From NCBI RefSeq assembly GCF_001295925.1, contig NZ_LJHQ01000010.1, forward strand, positions 62,001-126,000: a DNA stretch of 64,000 nt, read 5' to 3'. Shown one piece after another: positions 43,408-52,596 of the stretch. Within the stretch, counting starts at the first letter, position 1. Every line of letters begins with the position of its first letter. Source of the stretch: Allobosea sp. AAP35. GTDB lineage: Bacteria; Pseudomonadota; Alphaproteobacteria; Rhizobiales; Beijerinckiaceae. Below the pieces are notes generated by a model. It saw only the letters and a program-made list of their open reading frames with translations, made no database searches and was not told where the DNA came from. A program made the position numbers and the translations under genes.

Positions 43408-43521
43408 GCGAAAACCTCTTCAGACGTTGCCGTTGGGCAACCGCATAGCGTCATGGCCCAACGAAGCAAAATCACTCTAAATGTCGAACTATGAACGGCG
43501 GCTTGCGCGGATCGCCGCGTT

Positions 43522-44895
43522 TCAGGGCTTTTTCGCCGCGGCCTTGCGAGCCAGCGAGGCCTCGCGAAAGGTCTTGGCCCAGCCTTCCTTCGCGACCTGA
43601 CGACCACGCGCGACAGCCAACGCATCGGGCGCCACATCCTCCGTCACCACGGAACCGGAGCCGACGAAGGCGCCCTCGCCGATGGTGATCGGTGCGACCA
43701 GCGACGAGTTCGAGCCGACGAAGGCACCCGCGCCGATCGTGGTGCGATACTTGAAGAACCCGTCGTAATTGCAGGTGATCGTTCCCGCTCCGATATTGGC
43801 ATCCGCGCCGACAGTCGCATCACCGATATAAGTCAGGTGGCTGACCTTGGCGCCCGCGCCGATCTCCGCGGACTTGATCTCCACGAAATTGCCGACCTTG
43901 GCGTTCTCGGCGAGCCTGGCTCCCGGGCGCAGGCGACCAAAGGGCCCGACCGTCGCGGCGGGCCCGACCTCGGCGCCTTCGAGATGCGAAAACGCGTGGA
44001 TCACGGCCCCATCGGCGATCCTCACGCCCGGGCCGAAGACGACATGGGGCTCGATCAGCACATCGCGGCCAACCTGCGTGTCATGACTGAAGAAGACCGT
44101 GTCGGGCGCGGTCAGCGTCGCCCCCCCGGCCATGACCGCCAGGCGTTTGCGGCGCTGGAACTCGGCTTCGGCGGCGGCGAGCTGGATGCGGTCGTTGACG
44201 CCCTGCACCTCGGTCTCGGGCGCCTTCAATGAAGAACTGACCAGCCCGCGCGCACGGGCGACTGCCACGGCATCCGTCAGATAGTATTCGGACTGCGCAT
44301 TGGCGTTGCCGATGGCCTCGAGGATCGACAGAGCGTGGCGCCCGTCGAGCGCCATCAGGCCGGCATTGCAGAGCGTGATCGCGCGCTGATCGGACGTCGC
44401 GTCCTTATGCTCGACGATGGCATCCAGCACCCCATCGCGCATCACCAGCCGGCCATAGCCCGTGGGATCACGCGCCTCGAAACCCAGCGCGACGACGCTT
44501 GCACCCTCTGCCAGTGCCGCGCGCAGGGCCAGAAAGGTTTCCGGCCGCACCAGCGGGGTGTCGGCGAAGGCGACGATGACATCGTCGAAGCCGGCGCCAA
44601 GGGTGTCGCGGGCCGCCAGAGCGGCATGGGCGGTGCCGCGGCGCTCCGATTGGACTACGATCTGCGTGTGCGGCAGGAGCGTCTGCGCCTGGCGCGCGAC
44701 CTCGGGCCGGTCGGGCCCTACAACGACCACGACCGTGTCTGCTCCCGCTTCCGCCAGTGATGCCAGCGCATGCGCGAGCAGCGAGCGACCGCCGACCTGG
44801 TGCAGGACTTTTGGCTGCCGCGATTTCATCCGCGTGCCCTCGCCAGCGGCAAGCAAAATCGCGAGGCAGGACCGGCGGGACTGCATTTCGGTCAT
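43522..44895 (-). CDS. glmU: Bifunctional UDP-GlcNAc pyrophosphorylase / GlcN-1-P acetyltransferase
   Basis: Makes UDP-GlcNAc from glucosamine 1-phosphate in two steps. The 457 residues start with the nucleotidyltransferase signature [20 protein letters not shown] near residue 11. After the linker comes a left-handed beta-helix of hexapeptide repeats ([50 protein letters not shown]), which is the acetyltransferase, and a short basic C-terminus. The neighbour glmS supplies the earlier step; the mutase glmM is not in the window. The 279-bp gap to opgG must hold the glmU promoter; I see no clear boxes. Confidence 0.98.
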   Translation of the reverse strand: MTEMQSRRSCLAILLAAGEGTRMKSRQPKVLHQVGGRSLLAHALASLAEAGADTVVVVVGPDRPEVARQAQTLLPHTQIVVQSERRGTAHAALAARDTLGAGFDDVIVAFADTPLVRPETFLALRAALAEGASVVALGFEARDPTGYGRLVMRDGVLDAIVEHKDATSDQRAITLCNAGLMALDGRHALSILEAIGNANAQSEYYLTDAVAVARARGLVSSSLKAPETEVQGVNDRIQLAAAEAEFQRRKRLAVMAGGATLTAPDTVFFSHDTQVGRDVLIEPHVVFGPGVRIADGAVIHAFSHLEGAEVGPAATVGPFGRLRPGARLAENAKVGNFVEIKSAEIGAGAKVSHLTYIGDATVGADANIGAGTITCNYDGFFKYRTTIGAGAFVGSNSSLVAPITIGEGAFVGSGSVVTEDVAPDALAVARGRQVAKEGWAKTFREASLARKAAAKKP

Positions 44896-45174
44896 GATTG
44901 TCGGCTTCCTTGCAATGGTTCGTCAGCTGCGCCAATCCGTCCTTGGATCTCGGCTGTTCAATCCGGCGTGTGGCGGCGACGCTGGCGCAGTGGATAGCTG
45001 ATCCTGTCGGCTTTACCAAAAAGCGGAAGGCCACTCGCGCTCGCGAAATGCCGTCCGGATGTGAGGAGAAGGGCAGAGCGCTGACGATTTCGCGGCGCTC
45101 CCGCTTTTCAGATCACCGCGATATGCTCTAGAAGCGCGATGGGGCGAGGGCGTCGCCCGCCTCTGTAGGATCTC

Positions 45175-46737
45175 ATGTCGAAACCCTTGAATCGTCGGCA
45201 GTTTCTCGAAGGCACCGGCGGTGCCGCGGCCGCCTCGTGGCTCGCGGCGGGCATGGCCCACGCGCAGGCGCCATCGGTGCTGGCGGCCATCAACCAGTCT
45301 TTCCTCTTCGAAGGCAAACCGTTCGATCCGTCGCTCGTCATCGACGCGGCGCGCGTGCTGGCGCAACGTCCGGTCGTGCCGCAGACAGCGGCGGATCTGC
45401 CTGATGGTTATGCCAGTCTCTCCTATGATCAGTACGCGGGAATCAGGGCCCAGCCCGCCGGGCTGATCTGGGCCGGAGAGAATCGCGGCTTCACGGTCGA
45501 GCCGCTGCACCGCGGCTATGTCTTCTCGAACCCGGTCAATCTGTTCACCATCGAGGACAATGTCGTAAGGCGCGTCGGCTTCGATCGCTCGAAGTTCGAC
45601 TATGGCCGGGTGACGCCGCCGCCGGCAGATCTCGACTTGCAATTCTCAGGGATGCGGATTGCCACCGGGCTGGAGCGGCCTTTCGAGGTCGCGATCTTCC
45701 AGGGCGCGACGTTCTTTCGTTCGCTGGCGCGGGGACAAAATTTCGGCGCGCTGGCGCGCGCTCTGATCCTGCGGCCGGGCGAGACGCGTGGCGAGCAGAT
45801 TCCGTTTTTCCGCGCCTTCTGGATCGAGCGGCCGAGCCCGGCCTCGGGACTTCTGGTCATCCATGCCTTGCTTGATTCCGAGAGCCTCACCGGCGCTCTG
45901 CGCATGACGCTGAGGCCCGGCGACGTCACGCTCATCGATGTTGAGATGACGCTGTTTGCTCGCCAGGCGCTCGACCATATTGGCTTCGGCTGCACCATGG
46001 GAACGTTCCTGTCAGGTCCCCAAAGCCGGCGCAGCTTCGACGATATCCGGCCCGCGGTGCATGAGGTCTCCGGCGTCCAGATGCTGACGGGCACAGGCGA
46101 GTGGATCTACCGGCCGGTCAGCAACCCGGCCGGGTTGCAGGTCTCCTCCTTCATGGACAGCAATCCGAGAGGCTTCGGCCTGGTCCAGCGCGAGCGCGAC
46201 CCTGCCGCCTTCATGGATGACGACCAGCGCTTCGAACTGCGGCCCAGCGTCTGGATGGAACCGCTGGGCGAATGGGGCGCGGGCTCGGTTCAATTGATCG
46301 AGATTCCCAGCGAATCCGACGTGAACGACAACATCATCATGTACTGGCGTCCGCGGCAGCCCCTAGCGGCGGGTAGCGAGACGGTGATCGCCTATCGCCA
46401 GGCCTGGTGCTGGCAGCCGCCGGAGCGGCCCAATCTCGCGCTGGCCACGCGCGTTCGCCAGGGGCGTGGAACCCAGGGCCGCCGTCGGCGCTTTATGGTC
46501 GACTTCACCGGCGATCGATTGGCTGATGCCGGGGTGGTTGCCTCGACACGCGCGAATGTCACCACCCAGCCCGGCCAGATCCACAATGTCCGGCTCTGGC
46601 CCTTTCCGGAGCGCAAGCTGATGCGGGTCGGTTTCGAGGTTGATCCGGGCACTGACAATCTGTGCGAGCTGCGGCTCGTCCTGCAAGCCGGCGGTCAGCC
46701 GGTTTCGGAAACCTGGTTGAACCGATGGACGTGGTAA
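45175..46737 (+). CDS. Periplasmic glucan biosynthesis protein OpgG/OpgD with Tat signal
   Basis: Needed for branching or release of osmoregulated periplasmic glucans. The 520-residue protein starts MSKPLNRRQFLEGTGG, a twin-arginine signal (Arg7-Arg8) ending AHAQ at 31. Tat export is the mark of OpgD rather than the Sec-exported OpgG, though single-copy alphaproteobacterial proteins serve both roles. The MdoG domain is clear: FLFEGKPFDPSLVIDAAR, SYDQYAGIRAQP, FKYEPVK-like sheets, and GEWIYRPVSNPAGLQVSSF. The ribosome site is AGGA 6 nt before the ATG. The 3' end overlaps opgH by 13 nt, so the two are translationally coupled. Confidence 0.94.
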   Translation: MSKPLNRRQFLEGTGGAAAASWLAAGMAHAQAPSVLAAINQSFLFEGKPFDPSLVIDAARVLAQRPVVPQTAADLPDGYASLSYDQYAGIRAQPAGLIWAGENRGFTVEPLHRGYVFSNPVNLFTIEDNVVRRVGFDRSKFDYGRVTPPPADLDLQFSGMRIATGLERPFEVAIFQGATFFRSLARGQNFGALARALILRPGETRGEQIPFFRAFWIERPSPASGLLVIHALLDSESLTGALRMTLRPGDVTLIDVEMTLFARQALDHIGFGCTMGTFLSGPQSRRSFDDIRPAVHEVSGVQMLTGTGEWIYRPVSNPAGLQVSSFMDSNPRGFGLVQRERDPAAFMDDDQRFELRPSVWMEPLGEWGAGSVQLIEIPSESDVNDNIIMYWRPRQPLAAGSETVIAYRQAWCWQPPERPNLALATRVRQGRGTQGRRRRFMVDFTGDRLADAGVVASTRANVTTQPGQIHNVRLWPFPERKLMRVGFEVDPGTDNLCELRLVLQAGGQPVSETWLNRWTW

Positions 46738-48905
46738 CCGCGACCCGCGACAGCGAGGTTGCCCCCCCGCCGCCCGAAGCGGCGAGCCCGACGCCCGCGA
46801 CGCCGCCGGAAAACCGGCTGGTCATGCCGGTCCAGTCGTTCCGGCGCTGGAGCGAGGCCGATCGAAGGGCCCCGGCCCGGCCGCGCGAGTGGAAGACGCC
46901 CTGGCTGAAGCGCCTGTTCGTCTTTGGCGGCGGTCTGGCGCTCACCGCCTATGGCGCTTTCGAAATGTACAGTGTCGTGTCGGTCAGCCGCACGACATCG
47001 CTGCAGTATGTTCTGCTCGTGCTGTTCACGGTCAATTTCTCGTGGATCGCGCTCGCCTTCACCAGCGCCGTGCTCGGCTTCTTCGGCCTGCTGTTCAACA
47101 AGGACCGATCGGGACCGGTCGAGGCGCTGCAGTACCGCACCGTCGTCGTGATGCCGATCTACAATGAATCATCGGCCCGGACCTTCGCGGCGCTGGCGGC
47201 GATCCGCGAATCGGTCGAGGCGACCGGGCTCGGCAGCCATTTCGATTATTTCATCGTCTCGGACACCACCAACCCGGATGTCTGGATCGCTGAGGAGCGC
47301 GCCTTCCTGGCGCTGCGGCAGCGGCTGGGCGCCGATGCCCGCGTCTATTACCGGCACCGGCCCAAGAACCACCACCGCAAGGCCGGCAACATCGCCGATT
47401 TCGTGACGCGCTGGGGCGGGCATTACGAGCATATGGTCGTGCTCGATGCCGACAGCCTGATGACCGGTGCCTGCATCGTGCATCTGGCCGCCGCGATGGA
47501 AGCTGATCCCGACGCCGGCATCATCCAGTCGCTGCCGCTGATCATCAACCGCAACACCTTCTTCGCCCGCCTCCAGCAATTCGCCGCCCGGGTCTACGGG
47601 CCGGTGATCGCGACCGGCCTGGCGATGTGGTCGGGCCGCGACGGCAATTACTGGGGCCATAACGCGATCATCCGCACGCAGGCCTTCGCCGACCATTGCG
47701 GCCTGCCCGATCTCAAGGGCAAGCCACCCTTCGGCGGGCATGTGCTCAGCCACGACTTTGTCGAGGCCGCGTTGATCCGGCGCGCCGGATGGTCGGTCTA
47801 CATGCTGCCGGCCCTGACGGGCTCTTATGAAGAGAGCCCACCCTCGCTGATCGACGTCTCCGTGCGCGACCGGCGCTGGTGCCAGGGCAATCTGCAGCAT
47901 TCGCGCATCATCGGCGCCAAGGGCTTCGTCGCGCCGACACGGCAGCATTTCGCCACCGGCATCATGGGCTATCTCGCCTCGCCGTTCTGGCTGATGCAGC
48001 TCGTGGTCGGCATCCTGATCGTGCTCCAGGTCAGCTATGCCAGACCTGAATACTTCACGCAGGAGTTCACGCTGTTTCCGGTGTGGCCGCTGTTCGACCC
48101 CGAGCGCGCCTTGAACCTGTTCGCGCTCACGATGGCGATCCTGCTCGCACCCAAGCTGTTCGGTCTCCTGCTGACGCTGTTCAACAGCAAGCTGCGGCGG
48201 GCCGGCGGCGGCGCGATCCGCCTCGTCATCTCCGCCCTCATCGAGGTGCTGTTCTCGGCGTTCTTCGCGCCGATCATGATGCTGATCCAGTCAGGCTCGG
48301 TGTTCCAGATCCTGCTCGGGCGCGACACCGGCTGGAATCCGCAGCGCCGAGACGATGGTTCGATTCCCTTGAAGGACATCGTTCGTCGGCATCGGATGCA
48401 CACCGTGCTCGGCATCGTCACCGGCATTTCCGCGTTCCTGATCGCCACCTCGCTGTTTGCCTGGATGTCGCCGACGATCGTCGGTCTCGTCCTGGCCATC
48501 CCGCTGTCATGGGCGTCAGGCCAGCTCGCGCTCGGCCTCTGGCTCAAGCGACGCAAGCTGCTCTTCACGCCCGAAGAGGGCGATCCGCCGGCGGTGGCGC
48601 TGCGCGCCAATGCGCTTCAGGCCGAGTTCGACACGGCGGGATATGATGATGCCGACGGCCTGCGGGCTCTGCATGCCGATCCGGTGTTGCGCGAGGCCCA
48701 TGAGCAGATGCTGCCGGAACATCCGCCGCGCCGGCGCGGCGAGATCGAGGCCGACCGGGCGGTGGCGCTGGCGAAGCTGGTCGATGCCGAAACGATCGAC
48801 GATGCCGCGATCTGGCTGAAACCGAAGGAGCGCATGGCCGTGCTGCACGACCGCGCGTTGATATCGCTTCTGGGAGGGCTGCGCGGCCCGCGCGCGGCGT
48901 CGTAA
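46725..48905 (+). CDS. opgH: Glucans biosynthesis glucosyltransferase OpgH
   Basis: Inner-membrane synthase that makes the beta-1,2 backbone of periplasmic glucans from UDP-glucose. The 726 residues have a Pro-rich cytoplasmic start, two membrane segments (about 65-125), and the GT2 catalytic domain with VVVMPIYNESSARTFAAL, VVLDADSLMTG (DxD) and RDRRWCQGNLQHS (the QxxRW-type motif). Four or more further membrane segments follow (GIMGYLASPFWLMQLVVGIL onward). The start ATG at 46725 lies inside the last codons of opgG/D. OpgC-type modification genes are not present here. Confidence 0.96.
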   Translation: MDVVTATRDSEVAPPPPEAASPTPATPPENRLVMPVQSFRRWSEADRRAPARPREWKTPWLKRLFVFGGGLALTAYGAFEMYSVVSVSRTTSLQYVLLVLFTVNFSWIALAFTSAVLGFFGLLFNKDRSGPVEALQYRTVVVMPIYNESSARTFAALAAIRESVEATGLGSHFDYFIVSDTTNPDVWIAEERAFLALRQRLGADARVYYRHRPKNHHRKAGNIADFVTRWGGHYEHMVVLDADSLMTGACIVHLAAAMEADPDAGIIQSLPLIINRNTFFARLQQFAARVYGPVIATGLAMWSGRDGNYWGHNAIIRTQAFADHCGLPDLKGKPPFGGHVLSHDFVEAALIRRAGWSVYMLPALTGSYEESPPSLIDVSVRDRRWCQGNLQHSRIIGAKGFVAPTRQHFATGIMGYLASPFWLMQLVVGILIVLQVSYARPEYFTQEFTLFPVWPLFDPERALNLFALTMAILLAPKLFGLLLTLFNSKLRRAGGGAIRLVISALIEVLFSAFFAPIMMLIQSGSVFQILLGRDTGWNPQRRDDGSIPLKDIVRRHRMHTVLGIVTGISAFLIATSLFAWMSPTIVGLVLAIPLSWASGQLALGLWLKRRKLLFTPEEGDPPAVALRANALQAEFDTAGYDDADGLRALHADPVLREAHEQMLPEHPPRRRGEIEADRAVALAKLVDAETIDDAAIWLKPKERMAVLHDRALISLLGGLRGPRAAS

Positions 48906-48935
48906 GGCTGCCGGCCGGCCTCGCCAGCAGCGCGC

Positions 48936-49340
48936 TCAGAAGCTCATGGCGGCGGCGTTGATGACCCCGGCCGCCAATGAGGCGGAACCGAGAAACAGGG
49001 CGGCGGCGAGTTCACCCGCTGCGATGCGCGCCGAGAGATTGGGCAGCACGATCCGCACCAGCATATAGACGATCAGCTGGACGACGATGGCGACGACGCC
49101 CCAGATCAGGAGGTCGACGATCGTGGTCGAGTGGACCACCGCGCTCGATAGCGGCAGCGCAAACCCGGTCAGGCTCAGGCCCAGCGACAGCGCGGCGGCG
49201 ACATTGTTCTGGCGGATCAGCCCGAATTCGTTATGCGACGTCGCCACCGTGTAGATCAGCAGATAAATCCCCACGAGCCCGAGCGACGCCCCGAAGAACA
49301 GGGCGAAATCGGGGAGCTTCAGCAGTGCCTGCGCGATCAT
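48936..49340 (-). CDS. DUF350 membrane protein (second copy)
   Basis: A 134-residue inner-membrane protein with four hydrophobic segments, two DUF350 units in tandem. It aligns by eye with the DUF350 protein at 52160-52561 along its whole length: HNEFGLIRQNNVAAALSLG here against HDEIALIRGGNLSAAIALG there, and VDLLIWGVVAIVVQLIVYML against PDLVIWAIAAMIIQFGAYGL. So the two are paralogues bracketing the same cluster. DUF350 function is not established; some family members are linked to stress or envelope operons. It is the last gene of the reverse cluster, 42 nt after the VOC gene, and convergent with opgH. Confidence 0.88.
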   Translation of the reverse strand: MIAQALLKLPDFALFFGASLGLVGIYLLIYTVATSHNEFGLIRQNNVAAALSLGLSLTGFALPLSSAVVHSTTIVDLLIWGVVAIVVQLIVYMLVRIVLPNLSARIAAGELAAALFLGSASLAAGVINAAAMSF

Positions 49341-49382
49341 CGTGGTCCGAATCCCTGGTGCCGATGGCGGCGATCCTGACCA

Positions 49383-50267
49383 TCAACCCTCTTCGAAGGC
49401 AATGACGCAGCCCATCGCGGCTTCGGCGGGGACGACGATGCGCTCCTCGCCGCGCCCGAAGGAAACGCCGGCCTCTTCGAGCCGTTGTGCCACCGCATCG
49501 AGATCGGGCACCGTGACGCAGAAGCCCAGGAAGCGGGCCGGCGTCGTGTCGGGCTCGACATGGTAGATCGCCTGGGCGGCCTCGGGATCGAGCAGGTCGA
49601 TTCGCCCGCGCGGCAGGGTTAGGACGAGATCGACATTGCCCTCCAGCACCTCCGGGAAGCCGGTAAAGGCGCTGAGGAACTCGCGATGCGCCGCCGGCCG
49701 GTCCGTGACGATGATCGCGGCGGAAAGCGCCGAGGCGCCATTGGCGTGCTGCTGGAAGGCAGGGTTCCAGAAATTCTGCGGCTCGTGCTGCTGGCAGACG
49801 AAGAAGCCGCATTCAGGCGCCAGCGGATCGGCCGCGAAGGCGAGCGAGAACGCGACCCGGACCTCCCTGCCATCGGGGCGCTTGGCCTGGCGCTCGAAGA
49901 AGAAGGGCTCGAAATCGCCGATCCCAGCGGCCTGGAACGCGGCCGCATCGGCCTTCGCGTCGGTGCTCTCGAGCACCAGCATCGAAGGACCCTCCCCGCG
50001 CGCCAGCGCCTCGCCGACGAAGCTGCCGAAGGAGAAGACGCGCGGCGCGGCAGGGACGATGGCGGCGGCATCGCCGATGGTGATGAGTTCGAGGAAGGAG
50101 CCCGGAAACTGGACGATCCGGTTCTCCGTGCCCCACGGATGGCGATTGCGTGCGCCGACCGTGAAGCCGAGCGTCTCGTAGAAGGCACCAGCGGCATCAA
50201 GGTCGCGGACCCCGATCACGAGATGGTCCAGGCCACGTGGCGTGGCGGTGATCGTCGTATCGGACAT
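49383..50267 (-). CDS. VOC/glyoxalase-like family protein with two domains
   Basis: A 294-residue protein with two vicinal-oxygen-chelate units. The first (about 10-130) opens GLDHLVIGVRDLDAAGAFYE, contains FTVGARNRHPWGTENRIVQF and FLELITIGD; the second (about 165-290) has SAAIIVTDRPAAHREFLSAF and FCVTVPDLDAVAQRLEEAGV and ends VIAFEEG. The pattern is that of the Glyoxalase_3 type. Metal ligands cannot be assigned with confidence and the substrate is unknown. It lies 93 nt after the ATP-grasp gene and 42 nt before the second DUF350 gene, all on the minus strand, so it may belong to that cluster or only follow it. Confidence 0.85.
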   Translation of the reverse strand: MSDTTITATPRGLDHLVIGVRDLDAAGAFYETLGFTVGARNRHPWGTENRIVQFPGSFLELITIGDAAAIVPAAPRVFSFGSFVGEALARGEGPSMLVLESTDAKADAAAFQAAGIGDFEPFFFERQAKRPDGREVRVAFSLAFAADPLAPECGFFVCQQHEPQNFWNPAFQQHANGASALSAAIIVTDRPAAHREFLSAFTGFPEVLEGNVDLVLTLPRGRIDLLDPEAAQAIYHVEPDTTPARFLGFCVTVPDLDAVAQRLEEAGVSFGRGEERIVVPAEAAMGCVIAFEEG

Positions 50268-50360
50268 GGGCTGGGCTCTTTTGCGGCAGGCGCGGGGTCC
50301 TACCCCTAGCAGGTCGACGCCGCCGGGTCATGCGTGGTGCGGTCGATCGCCAACCCCGCC

Positions 50361-51530
50361 TCAAGCCTCGATGTAATGCGGCACGAAACGCGAGGTGTTC
50401 TTGGTGATCGGCGAGGCATCCTCGCGGACGCAAAGCCCGCAGGCCTGCGAGGCGACGAGCCAGGAGCCGAGCACGGCATAGTGCCTGGCCGAGCCGAACA
50501 GGTTGGGCGCGGCATCCTGCAGGATGAAGCCCTCCGCGCCATAGGGTCCATCATCCTGGTCCAGCACCTGTCCCCGCTCAATCAACGTAATGTTGGCGCC
50601 TTCGCGCGAATAGAGCGGCTTGCGCACATGGCGCGGCGAGAGACCGCTGCAGCGCGGATCGCCCTCGAAAAACGCCGGCAGCAGGTTTGGATGGTCGGGC
50701 TCCATGTCCCAGAGACAGGCGAGCAGGCCCTTGTTGGAGAGGATCGCCTTCCAGGGCGGTTCGATGAACTGGCAGCGGGAGGTCGCGAGATTGCCGGCAT
50801 AGCGCTCGCGGAACAGCCATTCCCAGGGGTAGAGCTTGAACAGGGTTTCGATCGGCTGATTGGCGCCGTCGCAAAAGCGCCCGTCCGACAGCAGGCCGAT
50901 CTCCTCGACGAAGGTGAAGCGGGCGTCGAGCCCGGCCTGTACCGCGCAGTCCATCAGATAATCGACCGTGCCCTTGTCCTCGTTGCTGTTCTGCACGCAG
51001 GTCAGGTGCAAACGATAGGGCGAGGGCTCGCGCAACTGACCGAGTGCCGCGATCAGCCGCTCATGCAGCGAATTGAACTGATCGCACCCCGCCGGCAGCG
51101 CGCCGCGCGCCATCGCCTGTTCGAGCCAGTCCCACTGCACGACACTCGATTCGAACAGCGCGGTGGGCGTATCGGCGTTGTACTCCAGCAGCTTGGCCGG
51201 GCCTCTGCCGTCATAGGCGAGATCGAGCCGGCCATAGAGATTGCGGTCGCCGCGCTGCCAGCTCTCGCGGATGAAATCCCAATGAGCGGCGGGGATGGCG
51301 AGCTTGGTCAGAATCTCGTCGCTAGCCAGTGCCTTTTCGATGAAGGCGAAGCAGAGCTGCTCGATCGCCTCGCTCGGCGCCTCGATGTCGCGCTCGATCT
51401 CGTCGAGCGTGAAGGCATAGGCCGTGCTCTCGTCCCAGTAGGTTTCGCCGTCGATGGTGTGGAAGGCGAAGCCGAGGCGCTCGACCTGCGTCTGCCAGTC
51501 GGGCCGCGGAGCCATGGCGATACGGCGCAT
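50361..51530 (-). CDS. Glutathionylspermidine synthase-like ATP-grasp protein (YjfC/YgiC type)
   Basis: A 389-residue ATP-grasp ligase-like protein. It carries the C-terminal synthase half of GspS without the amidase half, as do E. coli YjfC and YgiC. Visible family stretches are FHTIDGETYWDESTAYAFTL, ESWQRGDRNLYGRLDLAYDG, LLEYNADTPTALFESSVVQW, TVDYLMDCAVQAG, EPPWKAILSNKGLLACLWD and VRKPLYSREGANITL. The last is the nucleotide-binding loop with Lys and Arg, so it looks active. The real acceptor is unknown; YgiC and YjfC do not make glutathionylspermidine. It starts 1 nt after the DUF1190 stop, which is the gene order of E. coli yjfM-yjfC. Confidence 0.92.
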   Translation of the reverse strand: MRRIAMAPRPDWQTQVERLGFAFHTIDGETYWDESTAYAFTLDEIERDIEAPSEAIEQLCFAFIEKALASDEILTKLAIPAAHWDFIRESWQRGDRNLYGRLDLAYDGRGPAKLLEYNADTPTALFESSVVQWDWLEQAMARGALPAGCDQFNSLHERLIAALGQLREPSPYRLHLTCVQNSNEDKGTVDYLMDCAVQAGLDARFTFVEEIGLLSDGRFCDGANQPIETLFKLYPWEWLFRERYAGNLATSRCQFIEPPWKAILSNKGLLACLWDMEPDHPNLLPAFFEGDPRCSGLSPRHVRKPLYSREGANITLIERGQVLDQDDGPYGAEGFILQDAAPNLFGSARHYAVLGSWLVASQACGLCVREDASPITKNTSRFVPHYIEA

Positions 51531-51531
51531 T

Positions 51532-52149
51532 TCAGGACGACGAGGATGAGGAGTAGGAGCGCGCGGTCGAGCCGAAGCCGCCCCGCGAGGTCGTGCTGGT
51601 GGTGGCGACGCCGCTCGCCGTGCCGCTGCGCGCCACCAGAGCCGCGCCCGACGTCGTCGAATAGGCGCGCGACGACGACCGGCCGCCGCCATAGCCGCCG
51701 CCCCCGCCACCGCCACCGGAACTGGAGCGCGCCTGCTGGCATTCGGGCGCCTGGCTGCCGGGCGGGAAGGCCTGGCGCGTCGGCGGCAGCAAGGGCTGCG
51801 CCGCGCCGCCGCCCTGGGCGAGGCTTCGTGCCAGCATGAACCCGGCCAGGGCCGGAACGATCACCGGCGCGCCGTTCCAGACGGCGCTCTGGCAGGAGCC
51901 CGAGCCGTATTCGGTCTCGCAGGCGCTCGTGCTGGTGAATTTCTTGGCGTCTCGCAGATGGTTGGCCGAGGCCTCCCGGAAGCGCTGGTCGCACTGGGTC
52001 GAGGTCAGCCGTCCGCCGGCGCGGCACTCGGCGAGGCTGTTGTAGACGAGACTGTCCTCGCTTTGGTCCGGCGAGCCCGACCGGCCCCAATAGGTCGCCA
52101 CCAGCAGGACGCCCGCCGCCGCCAGGCCGATCTGGGTCGAGCGCTTCAT
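51532..52149 (-). CDS. DUF1190 protein (YjfM/YgiB type) with Gly/Ser-rich tail
   Basis: A 205-residue protein with an N-terminal membrane or signal segment (MKRSTQIGLAAAGVLLVATYW) and the DUF1190 core at about 30-110. The core has four cysteines and the pattern VYNSLAECRAGGRLTSTQCDQRFREAS, then CETEYGSGSCQ. The last 65 residues are low complexity: a run of glycines, then many Ser/Thr/Arg, ending in six serines. Such tails are also seen in YgiB. It sits 10 nt after the DUF350 gene and 1 nt before the ATP-grasp gene, which identifies the yjfL-yjfM-yjfC type of operon. Function is unknown. Confidence 0.88.
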   Translation of the reverse strand: MKRSTQIGLAAAGVLLVATYWGRSGSPDQSEDSLVYNSLAECRAGGRLTSTQCDQRFREASANHLRDAKKFTSTSACETEYGSGSCQSAVWNGAPVIVPALAGFMLARSLAQGGGAAQPLLPPTRQAFPPGSQAPECQQARSSSGGGGGGGGYGGGRSSSRAYSTTSGAALVARSGTASGVATTSTTSRGGFGSTARSYSSSSSS

Positions 52150-52159
52150 CGCCGCCCCC

Positions 52160-52561
52160 TCAGGCCGTCATGCTGGCAGCCGCCAGCGTGCCCGAGATCA
52201 CCGCGATGACGGCGAGCATGACCGCCGAAGGCAGGCGATCCTCCTCGATCTTGCGCGACAGGTCGGGTATCAACATGCGCGCCAAGCCGTAAGCGCCGAA
52301 CTGGATGATCATCGCCGCGATGGCCCAGATCACGAGATCGGGGATGCTGCTCGCCTGCGCGATCGCCTTTTCGAGCGGCACCGAGAAGCCCGCGACATTG
52401 CCTCCGAGCGCGATCGCCGCCGAGAGATTGCCGCCCCGGATCAGCGCGATCTCGTCATGGGCGGTGAGGCGCAGATAGATCGCGGCAAAGCAGGCGATCA
52501 GCGCAGCGCCCAAAGCAAAATAAAGCAGGAAAGCGGGCAGCCCCGCCATCGAGATCGCCAT
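52160..52561 (-). CDS. DUF350 membrane protein (YjfL type, first copy)
   Basis: A 133-residue inner-membrane protein with two DUF350 units and four hydrophobic segments: LLYFALGAALIACFAAIYL, AAIALGGNVAGFSVPLEKAI, DLVIWAIAAMIIQFGAYGLA and SAVMLAVIAVISGTLAAASM. The short basic/acidic stretch LIPDLSRKIEEDRLP is typical before the last helix. It leads a minus-strand run of DUF350, DUF1190 and ATP-grasp genes with gaps of 10 and 1 nt, the same order as E. coli yjfL-yjfM-yjfC. Its own promoter may be the TATAGT box 35 nt upstream. Role unknown. Confidence 0.9.
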   Translation of the reverse strand: MAISMAGLPAFLLYFALGAALIACFAAIYLRLTAHDEIALIRGGNLSAAIALGGNVAGFSVPLEKAIAQASSIPDLVIWAIAAMIIQFGAYGLARMLIPDLSRKIEEDRLPSAVMLAVIAVISGTLAAASMTA

Positions 52562-52596
52562 GCCGCCCGCCCCCGCGTCACGTTGTCGCCGAGGCT

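Noticed and set aside
41845..43494. 549-codon open frame on the plus strand across glmS
   Set aside because: Antisense to a certain gene; no ribosome site or domain.
43408..43521. glmS ribozyme or riboswitch between glmU and glmS
   Set aside because: The gap is only 114 nt and lacks any recognisable ribozyme core; the glmS ribozyme is known mainly from Gram-positive bacteria.
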